DNA of 5,452 nucleotides from an uncultured Odoribacter sp. (GTDB taxonomy: Bacteria > Bacteroidota > Bacteroidia > Bacteroidales > Marinifilaceae): assembly GCA_905204385.1 (NCBI GenBank), contig CAJKZL010000252.1:1-5452 (forward strand). Reading direction: 5' to 3'. Made by a program: the position numbers and the translations under genes. Under the pieces are notes generated by a model, which saw nothing but the letters and a program-made list of their open reading frames with translations, searched no databases and was not told where the DNA came from. Positions 1-5,452 of this stretch are shown piece by piece (positions within the stretch are counted from its first letter, which is position 1; the number at the start of each line of letters is the position of its first letter).

Positions 1-414
1 CTCTGTCAGGACGATGTCGCGTCCGCCATTTTCCAAATGGCTCAACAAGCTATTGAGGTTAGCAATCGTGTTGTATAACTCCACCCACAGCCCATCGACA
101 TACGTTTTGGCATCCTTGTTGTTTTTATAATCGTAGCGCTCGGCACGTTTGGCATCCGTAGGAGCCGCTACCGCATCATAATTGTCATACCGTTGCGCCA
201 GCTCTTCAATGTAACCGTAAGACAGATTTTTTCCGTAATTCTTCTTCAATGTCATGCGAGCATATACCCCGATGAGAGCACTCTTAAAACCGTTTTCCGA
301 ATTGAACAATTTCTCGGCTTCCACCTCTTCTTTCGGGGAAACATTCACCCAATCGGCACAAGCGGACAGCAATACCGCCAACGCCATTCCTATGATTATT
401 ATTGCTTTTTTCAT
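1..414 (-). CDS. SusD/RagB-family outer-membrane lipoprotein, N-terminal part (3' end beyond the window)
   Basis: This is the surface ligand-binding partner of the SusC-like receptor encoded just upstream. Only the first 138 codons of a protein normally around 450-600 residues are present; the frame is still open at base 1. The N-terminus is a lipoprotein signal: MKK, a hydrophobic stretch, then lipobox LSAC with the acylated Cys at residue 19 and an Asp at +3. The mature start (ADWVNVSPKEEV, then LF..ENGFKSALIGVYARM) follows the usual SusD opening, where a proline-containing strand precedes the first helix. Around residues 108-124 the pattern W..LYNTIANLN.LL matches the first TPR-like helix pair of the family. 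Two adjacent ATGs (415-417 and 412-414) are possible starts. I chose the second because it sits 5 nt from a GGAGG, while the first is only 2 nt away. The receptor stop codon lies 18 nt upstream, so the two are co-transcribed and probably form a SusCD complex. Substrate unknown. Confidence 0.9.
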   Translation of the reverse strand, partial: MKKAIIIIGMALAVLLSACADWVNVSPKEEVEAEKLFNSENGFKSALIGVYARMTLKKNYGKNLSYGYIEELAQRYDNYDAVAAPTDAKRAERYDYKNNKDAKTYVDGLWVELYNTIANLNSLLSHLENGGRDIVLTE

Positions 415-418
415 CATA

Positions 419-425
419 ACCTCCC
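419..425 (-). promoter_or_regulatory. Shine-Dalgarno site of the SusD-like gene
   Basis: Read on the minus strand, this is GGGAGGT, containing a full GGAGGT core. It lies in the 18-nt gap between the receptor stop and the lipoprotein start. GGAGG is 5 nt from the ATG at 412-414 and 2 nt from the ATG at 415-417, which favours the inner start. Such strong sites are uncommon in Bacteroidota, and the other starts in this window have only AT-rich leaders. Confidence 0.6.
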
Positions 426-432
426 TTCTTTA

Positions 433-3400
433 TTAATTAAACAACACCGATACGGAGAGATTGAAACTCCGGGCAAAGGGGTAATCCAAACCGCGTTCCT
501 GTTTGACCGTGGAAATCCGTCCGATATCCTGCATGGAAGCATTCAGCGACAAACTGGCGATTTTACAGGCTTCGAGGAATTTGAATTGTTTGGGTTCGAA
601 ACGGTAGCCGATTCCGATGGAACTGAACACAAATTCGTTGTAACGCTGCAAAAAACGGGTGCTGGTCGGAGTCTCCTGGTTTTCCAAAGAAATTTTCTTG
701 TATTTAGCATACCGGTTGGTGGGACTCCAACGGTCGGTTCCACCTGCCCGTTTATCCACATTCATGGAAATATCCGAGTTTTCGATTTTATCCAACAAGG
801 TCTGATTGAAACGATCGGCTCCCATCTGGAAGGAAAATGCCATATTGACGGACAAATTTTTCCACATAAACGATGTTGGTATCGTACCCCGTATCTTCGG
901 CTCGGTATCTCCTACGGGAATTTTGTCGGCGGCATCCCATTCGAAGGTCTTCTCACCGTTCAGTTTCCGAAACAATTCTTTTCCCGTTGCCGGATCAATT
1001 CCCAAAGAAGGCACCAACTTCAGAATCGTCGTAGATTCTCCTTCTTCATAAACAGGAAGAATTTTGTCCTTTTTGTCCTGATTTTCACGATTCATTTCTT
1101 TCAATTCATTCGAAAGTTTTTTGATAACATTGTGATTATGGGTCAGGTTTACTCCCAACGACCATTGGATTTGGCGTTCATAATCGCTAATGACCAGACC
1201 ATTTACCGTCACGTCGATACCTTCGTTTAGCACAGCACCCACATTTCGCGTAAAAATGGGGAATCCGGTAGAAGGTTGCACGTTCGTAGCCAATAACATT
1301 TGATCTGTGTAATTATGATAATTCGAAGCCGAAACATTCAAACGACTGTTCCAGAAGCCTAGCTCTACCGCAATAGATTTCGCTTTGGTTTTCGACCACC
1401 CCAAATCAGGATTTCCGATACCCATCAATTGTGCCCCCAGCACATCCGCTCCCGGATAGGGGAACATCAAATCTGCAAAGGAATAAGTCTCTTTCGCCTG
1501 GTAGGGTTGGTAGCTCTGAGAGCCGGTGATACCCATATTGGCAGATACGGTCAGGTTGGAAACGACGCTTCCCGCAAACCATTTTTCGCGATGAGCGTTC
1601 CAACGAAGTCCCACGGACCAGAAAGGCGCCATGCCGGTATTCCCGCCGAATTGGGAGGAAAGATCACCCCGGATGTTGAAATCCACGGAATATTTTTGGT
1701 CATACATATAGTTCAAGCTTCCCAATACACCGACGGAACGACTGGTCGTCTCATTTCCGTTTACGCGTTGATCCATCTCAAAAGCGAAAAGGAAATCGTT
1801 CATGTTGTCGTTCGGAAAACCTTTGGCAGAGAGATTGATGCCGTCACTGACCGAAGATTCCACATTCCAGCGTGCCATGGCGAACAATCCATGTTTACCG
1901 CTGACCCAATTGTAGTTGACGGAGGCATTGGCATTCCAGCCGACAGATTCGCCGGTACTTTTCGCGTAAGAACCTCGTTCGACCAAATCTTCCACTGAAG
2001 CAAAATCCGTATGGTTCGCCGATTTGAATTGTTCCATGCGCGCCGTTCCTTTCGTGAAAGACACCTGTCCGTTTACCCGCAGATTATCCATAATGGCATA
2101 TTCTACGGAAAAATTGTCGACAACACTGAAATTTTTTGACAAATCCTTGTACGGGAATTGAGTATTATACAGCGGATTAGTAATGGTTTTCTGTTGACTT
2201 CCCGCTCCCATCGGTTTAATTTCAATGATGTTTTGGTATCTACCGTTTTCATCCTTCATTCGATAGTAAGGATTCAGTTTCGTATATTGGGAAAACGATC
2301 CATACGGCGAATTGTGGGATACGGTATTCGTCATACTCAAGGAATTAGCGATATTCCATTTTTTACGCCGATACTGCAAAGTTAGGGTCAATCCCATATT
2401 ATTACGGTCGGAACCTTTCATGACTCCGAATTCGTCGCCATAATTCAAAGCAAGGCTATAACGAATAGCTTCGTCCCCGCCTTCCATGCTAAGGGTATGA
2501 CGATGAGTAACAGCCGTACGCACCGGTTCTGAAAGCCAGTAAGTATTCACTCCCCGTAATATTTCGGCTTTGTATTTGTTATAGTAGTTGAGCATGTTGG
2601 GGGTATTGAATAACCCTGCCCGGCGCTCATATTCCAATTTTTCGGAAGCGTTCATCAGGTTGTAATCGGAAAGATCGGGTACTGAAATACCGACATTACC
2701 GCTATAACTCAATGTAAGGGCTCCGGGATTCGGTTTCTTGGTCTCGAAGATCAATACCCCGTTCGACGCTTTCGAACCGTACATGGCGGTTCCTGCAGCA
2801 TCTTTCAAGATGGTGATGGATTCCACCCGTTCCGGATCCAGATCGACGATGCGCTGCAAGGAAGTCTCGAAACCGTCCAAAATGAATAACGGCATATTGG
2901 GACGGTTGGAATAGTCACCCATCATCATCTGGAAGTTAGCAACACCCTCGCTGACAGTTCCCAATTGCACGTCGCCCCGCAAACGGAATTCCGGCAAAGC
3001 ATTCGGATCGGAACCGCGTTGATTGTTTTCAACGATTCTGAAACTAGGGTCGAATATGGACAATGCCTGTAAGAGATTGTTCGGATTCAGCCGTTTGAGG
3101 TCTTCGCCTTTTACTGTGACATAGCGCCCGGTAAAGCCTGAAGCCTTCCTCGGTGTCATACCCGTTACTACTACACCTTCTAATTCAGCAGCTACAGGAG
3201 TCATTTTCACTTTCACATCCTCCATGTTGCCGGATTCCGGCAATTTCACTTCTTCGGTCTGATATCCGACATAACTGAAGACCAATGCCGTCGCACTGCC
3301 CTGCATAAGCTCGACATGGAATCTCCCGTCGATATCCACCACCACTCCGACCCCCCGCTGTTCTTTCAGAACAACACTCGCCCCGATCAGCGGCTCTCCA

Positions 3401-3807
3401 TTTTTAATATCGACCACCGTACCACTTATTTTTTGTACCCCAAGGGAGGGTATCGATGTTTTCTGACGCAATACTACCGTGTGGTTCAACTGATACTCCA
3501 CCTCTACCGAATACCCCGCCAATACCTGAGCAACGACATCGCGCAATTCCCGTTCTTTTATATCAAGGGTCATTTTTTTCTGAAAGTCAAAAGCCGAATG
3601 GTTGTAAAAGAAACGGACGTCCGCCGCTTTACTGATTTTGTTCAGTATCTCTTCAACCGTCTCATCGACTGCCTGTAGTGAAATTTTCTTTTTCTGGTAC
3701 TCATCCTCCACAGCAGCCTTCGATCCTCCCGAAAAAACCAGCATAAACAAGGCAAACACAAGAAACCGGTATCCCGACATCCCTTGTAATAGTCTTTTTT
3801 TCTGCAT
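433..3807 (-). CDS. SusC/RagA-family TonB-dependent outer-membrane receptor with N-terminal STN domain
   Basis: This complete 1124-residue receptor would import a ligand across the outer membrane using TonB energy, with the SusD-like protein as lid. Order of parts, numbered from ATG 3805-3807: signal peptide (about 1-31, ending SKAA); STN (secretin/TonB short N-terminal) domain about 41-115, with ISLQAVDETVEEILNKIS and the FFYNHSAF segment; carboxypeptidase-regulatory-like beta-sandwich about 127-203 (ISGTVVD, GEPLIGASVVL, DGRF, FSYVGYQT); a junction LEGVVVTGM near 209-217; plug about 220-357, including PLFILDG, the RVESITILKDAAGTAMYG segment and SNGVLIFETK; then a long beta-barrel ending LSVSVLFN. 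Length is normal for SusC proteins carrying an STN domain. That domain is absent from classical SusC and in related receptors contacts a FecR-type anti-sigma factor, so ligand-induced self-regulation is inferred. An in-frame GTG at 3832-3834 would add nine residues before the signal peptide and is less likely. The gene sits 47 nt after the disrupted gene and 18 nt before the lipoprotein gene. Substrate cannot be predicted. Confidence 0.95.
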   Translation of the reverse strand: MQKKRLLQGMSGYRFLVFALFMLVFSGGSKAAVEDEYQKKKISLQAVDETVEEILNKISKAADVRFFYNHSAFDFQKKMTLDIKERELRDVVAQVLAGYSVEVEYQLNHTVVLRQKTSIPSLGVQKISGTVVDIKNGEPLIGASVVLKEQRGVGVVVDIDGRFHVELMQGSATALVFSYVGYQTEEVKLPESGNMEDVKVKMTPVAAELEGVVVTGMTPRKASGFTGRYVTVKGEDLKRLNPNNLLQALSIFDPSFRIVENNQRGSDPNALPEFRLRGDVQLGTVSEGVANFQMMMGDYSNRPNMPLFILDGFETSLQRIVDLDPERVESITILKDAAGTAMYGSKASNGVLIFETKKPNPGALTLSYSGNVGISVPDLSDYNLMNASEKLEYERRAGLFNTPNMLNYYNKYKAEILRGVNTYWLSEPVRTAVTHRHTLSMEGGDEAIRYSLALNYGDEFGVMKGSDRNNMGLTLTLQYRRKKWNIANSLSMTNTVSHNSPYGSFSQYTKLNPYYRMKDENGRYQNIIEIKPMGAGSQQKTITNPLYNTQFPYKDLSKNFSVVDNFSVEYAIMDNLRVNGQVSFTKGTARMEQFKSANHTDFASVEDLVERGSYAKSTGESVGWNANASVNYNWVSGKHGLFAMARWNVESSVSDGINLSAKGFPNDNMNDFLFAFEMDQRVNGNETTSRSVGVLGSLNYMYDQKYSVDFNIRGDLSSQFGGNTGMAPFWSVGLRWNAHREKWFAGSVVSNLTVSANMGITGSQSYQPYQAKETYSFADLMFPYPGADVLGAQLMGIGNPDLGWSKTKAKSIAVELGFWNSRLNVSASNYHNYTDQMLLATNVQPSTGFPIFTRNVGAVLNEGIDVTVNGLVISDYERQIQWSLGVNLTHNHNVIKKLSNELKEMNRENQDKKDKILPVYEEGESTTILKLVPSLGIDPATGKELFRKLNGEKTFEWDAADKIPVGDTEPKIRGTIPTSFMWKNLSVNMAFSFQMGADRFNQTLLDKIENSDISMNVDKRAGGTDRWSPTNRYAKYKKISLENQETPTSTRFLQRYNEFVFSSIGIGYRFEPKQFKFLEACKIASLSLNASMQDIGRISTVKQERGLDYPFARSFNLSVSVLFN

Positions 3808-3854
3808 AATAAAAATATTTAAGTTAGTAGACACACATCGACCTGTACACAGGC
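3808..3854 (-). other. Short intergenic leader before the SusC-like gene, with a small inverted repeat
   Basis: The 47-nt gap contains an inverted repeat, CCTGT-AC-ACAGG at 3842-3853, one base after the preceding stop codon. An AT-rich run (3808-3830) leads into the receptor ATG. No Shine-Dalgarno is visible, and there is no match to the Bacteroidota -7 promoter element (TAnnTTTG), so the receptor is probably transcribed from further upstream. The repeat allows at most a 4-5 bp stem with a tiny loop and has no adjacent U-run, so it is not a convincing terminator. Confidence 0.4.
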
Positions 3855-4229
3855 TTATTTCTGCATTTCAGTCAATTCTTTTCTGTAATTCTTATTTTTG
3901 TTATATTTCTTGAAATACTCCTTACTGAGTCGGGCAATCAAGTCGAAATCTTCCTGTTGGGAAGTAAGTGCATTGTAGAGCAGGATATACAAAGCGGCAT
4001 CCCGGACATTTCCGTCATAGAAAGCGACCAGTCCGTCGTATGATTTTTGCAAATCTTTCACATAATGCCATTCTCGCCCGGCCCGTCTAGTCTCGAGTTT
4101 GTCGGCATATTCCTTATAGTCGAGCAGCCAGCTCATATAAGTGAAACTTTTCAACGCGGCTTTGGAATCTTTCACACAATATCCGTCCAGCACACTCCAA
4201 TACCCGGCGCGTATACAATCATGGATATC
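3855..4229 (-). pseudogene. 3' remnant of the exported TlpA-N-terminal-like gene, separated by an in-frame TAA
   Basis: Directly after the TAA at 4230-4232, the same frame stays open for 124 codons to a second TAA at 3855-3857, just before the receptor. The translation looks like real protein: it starts DIHDCIRAGYW, is amphipathic and rich in Lys, Tyr and Leu, and ends YRKELTEMQK. It probably forms mostly alpha-helix, as in the linker region that follows the beta domain in Bacteroidota TlpA-type proteins. No thioredoxin CxxC motif follows. The only plausible in-frame restart near the break is a GTG at 4191-4193 with no Shine-Dalgarno, so independent translation seems unlikely. The simplest reading is that this and the upstream 199-codon segment are one gene of 324 codons carrying a nonsense mutation at codon 200, or a sequencing error. 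Automated annotation might list it as a separate small hypothetical protein. Confidence 0.7.
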
Positions 4230-4829
4230 TTATATCGCCACATCTGCTACGATATAGGGATATTTCACCAAGTTGGAGAGATACATTCCCTCCAATTCGG
4301 CGTAAATGTAGTCGTAAGCGAAAGGATCGACCTGCGAGCGTACTGCTCCGAGTAATTCCTGTTCTCTTTTCCAGTTAGCCTGCGTCTGCGCATAATACTC
4401 GTCGGCCGGAATTTGAGTAACTACGGCAGCGAGCGGATTCGTTTTATAACGTCCGGTAATCCGATGGTTACGCCCGTCACGAATAGCCTCATTGAGGACC
4501 AGCGCCGAAGGAGTACCGCTAAACTCCGCTGTCCGGTAATTTTTTCCATCATAATGGATATCAGCATGAATCTCGTCCCCCGGACACACCAACAGCCATA
4601 CCCATAGGTTGATTTTGACCAGCGCTGGTTCTTTCAACTCCACCTCGAATTCCATCCGTTTGCCAGCAGCATAGGGAAATTGCATATTATTATCGGGATT
4701 ATCGACAAATTCAAAATCGATTACCTTGCCGTTATAACCATCCACAGCAGCACTGATTTTTGTCATCTTCTGCGCTTGCAGCCCTACCGCCAGCAAACAG
4801 GCACACACGCATATAAATAGTCTTTTCAT
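4230..4829 (-). CDS. Exported protein resembling the N-terminal (DUF4369-like) domain of Bacteroidota TlpA proteins, prematurely terminated
   Basis: The first 199 codons of an interrupted gene. MKRLFICVCACLLAVGLQAQ is a signal peptide, probably cut by signal peptidase I after LQA; Cys11 is too early for a good lipobox. The mature part (about 21-120) looks like the beta-sandwich that precedes the thioredoxin domain in many Bacteroidota TlpA/ResA-like proteins: a GYNGKVIDFEF strand pair, a FEVEL.EPALVKINLW segment, the PGDEI turn at residues 83-87, and FSGTPSALVLNEAI before the helical part. From about 140 it turns helical. The frame stops at TAA 4230-4232 after DVAI, inside what should be a helical region, and the same frame continues open to 3855. 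Even the joined 324-codon product lacks a thioredoxin domain, so it would have no redox activity of its own. The start lies 6 nt after the upstream thioredoxin stop, which indicates one transcript. The family assignment rests on motif pattern only and its function is unknown. Confidence 0.7.
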   Translation of the reverse strand: MKRLFICVCACLLAVGLQAQKMTKISAAVDGYNGKVIDFEFVDNPDNNMQFPYAAGKRMEFEVELKEPALVKINLWVWLLVCPGDEIHADIHYDGKNYRTAEFSGTPSALVLNEAIRDGRNHRITGRYKTNPLAAVVTQIPADEYYAQTQANWKREQELLGAVRSQVDPFAYDYIYAELEGMYLSNLVKYPYIVADVAI

Positions 4830-4835
4830 AACGAT

Positions 4836-5452
4836 TTACTTTTTCTTTTTCAATAAAGATTTAACGGTATTGATCAACTGCTGCCCACGCAGATCGATGG
4901 CCTCCACTTTCCCTTCAGGATTGATCAGGACGGTATAGGGCACAGCACTAAGATTGTATTTGCGAGCCACCGGACCTTGCCATACCAAGAAGTCACACGC
5001 TTGCGGCCAGGTCATTCCTAAGTCCTTCACGGCCTTTTTCCAGTCGGCTTCTTTCTGATCGAGTGAAATTCCGACAATCTCGAAATTTTTTCCTTTACAT
5101 TCTTTGTAAAGTTTTACCACATTCGGCATTTCACGACGGCAAGGCCCGCACCACGATGCCCAAAAGTCCAGTAATATATATTTGCCAGCATAATCTTTCA
5201 ATTCAATTTCCTGACCGTTCATACCACGAATACTAAAAGCCGGAGCTTCACATCCCACTTTAAACTCTTTGTTGGCAATGACTTCATCCAACCCTTTGGT
5301 ATAAGGATGATTATTTAACCGAGGATCCAATTGTGCGCGAAGCCTCTTCAGTTCATCCAACGATAGCTCGTTAGTCATTTCGAACAGGAGGATAAAAGGA
5401 GCAAAAGCCTGTTCTCTGTAGTATTTCACCATACCTTTCTCCATTTCCAGTT
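4836..5452 (-). CDS. TlpA/ResA-like thioredoxin-fold protein (5' end beyond the window)
   Basis: A thiol-disulfide oxidoreductase expected to act in the cell envelope. Numbered from the first visible Met (codon 5442-5444), residues 1-60 are helical linker, and the thioredoxin fold (AhpC-TSA/Redoxin type) covers about 62-198. It has GCEAPAFSIRG at its start, the active site FWASWCGPCRREMP with redox cysteines 99 and 102, the WPQACD segment typical of Bacteroidota members (Cys150), and the cis-proline loop SAVPYTVLI (Pro169). It ends in a lysine-rich tail. Codons before that Met (LE) are also open and there is no signal peptide, so the true start is outside the window. Full-length relatives carry a signal sequence and a beta-sandwich N-terminal domain. 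Cys65 and Cys116 are additional cysteines. Its stop is 6 nt before the next gene, so the two are co-transcribed. Its role may be to reduce disulfides in partner proteins or in the imported ligand; this is inference. Confidence 0.92.
   Translation of the reverse strand, partial: LEMEKGMVKYYREQAFAPFILLFEMTNELSLDELKRLRAQLDPRLNNHPYTKGLDEVIANKEFKVGCEAPAFSIRGMNGQEIELKDYAGKYILLDFWASWCGPCRREMPNVVKLYKECKGKNFEIVGISLDQKEADWKKAVKDLGMTWPQACDFLVWQGPVARKYNLSAVPYTVLINPEGKVEAIDLRGQQLINTVKSLLKKKK

Noticed and set aside
193..1230. A 345-codon open frame on the plus strand
   Set aside because: It lies antisense to the end of the receptor gene and the start of the lipoprotein gene, with its codons aligned to the receptor codons. 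It has no recognisable domain, while the minus-strand genes are clearly real. It is a shadow frame.
1429..1998. A 189-codon open frame on the plus strand inside the receptor gene
   Set aside because: Antisense to the receptor beta-barrel region, with no recognisable motif and no separate leader.
3808..3834. A GTG start at 3832-3834 for the receptor
   Set aside because: It would place nine extra residues (MSTNLNIFI) before a good signal peptide that begins MQKK, and it has no Shine-Dalgarno. The ATG at 3805-3807 fits better.
3842..3853. Rho-independent terminator between the disrupted gene and the receptor
   Set aside because: The stem is at most 5 bp with a 2-nt loop, and no U-run follows.
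3855..4193. Independent small gene starting from GTG at 4191-4193
   Set aside because: No ribosome binding site is visible, and the frame is open and protein-like right up to the TAA at 4230-4232, so it is better read as the 3' part of the interrupted gene.
4836..5444. The thioredoxin gene as a complete protein starting at the Met at 5442-5444
   Set aside because: The frame is open to the window edge, no signal peptide is present, and the sequence begins in the middle of the helical linker typical of longer TlpA-like proteins. It is treated as 5'-truncated by the window.

Overview
The window looks like part of a nutrient-uptake operon from a member of the Bacteroidales, probably a gut commensal. 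The evidence is a SusC/RagA-type TonB-dependent receptor followed directly by a SusD/RagB-type lipoprotein, TlpA-like thioredoxin genes of the kind common in this order, AT-rich leaders with no Shine-Dalgarno before most genes, and TAA as the only stop codon used. The receptor resembles those of Odoribacter/Butyricimonas-like lineages, but that is an impression from memory and not a search result.

All genes lie on the minus strand, so transcription runs from high to low coordinates. In order they are: (1) a TlpA/ResA-like thioredoxin whose 5' end is cut by the right edge (4836-5452); (2) after only 6 nt, an exported protein resembling the N-terminal domain of Bacteroidota TlpA-type proteins (from 4829). 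Its reading frame is interrupted by a TAA at 4230-4232 and then stays open in the same frame to 3855. (3) After 47 nt comes a complete SusC-like receptor with an extra N-terminal STN signalling domain (433-3807). (4) After 18 nt comes the first 138 codons of a SusD-like surface lipoprotein (1-414), cut by the left edge.

The receptor and lipoprotein should form an outer-membrane SusCD pair that binds a ligand at the surface and imports it with TonB energy. The STN domain suggests that ligand binding is also reported to a periplasmic anti-sigma factor (FecR type), although no fecI/fecR genes are in view. The thioredoxin would act on disulfides in the cell envelope, possibly on operon products or the imported substrate. 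The substrate cannot be read from this sequence: no glycoside hydrolase, peptidase or other degradative enzyme is present.

There is no gene-free stretch longer than 300 bases. I found no RNA gene, mobile element, CRISPR array, convincing promoter or terminator. The point most worth checking is the single in-frame stop in the second gene. I do not see evidence for a new biological system.
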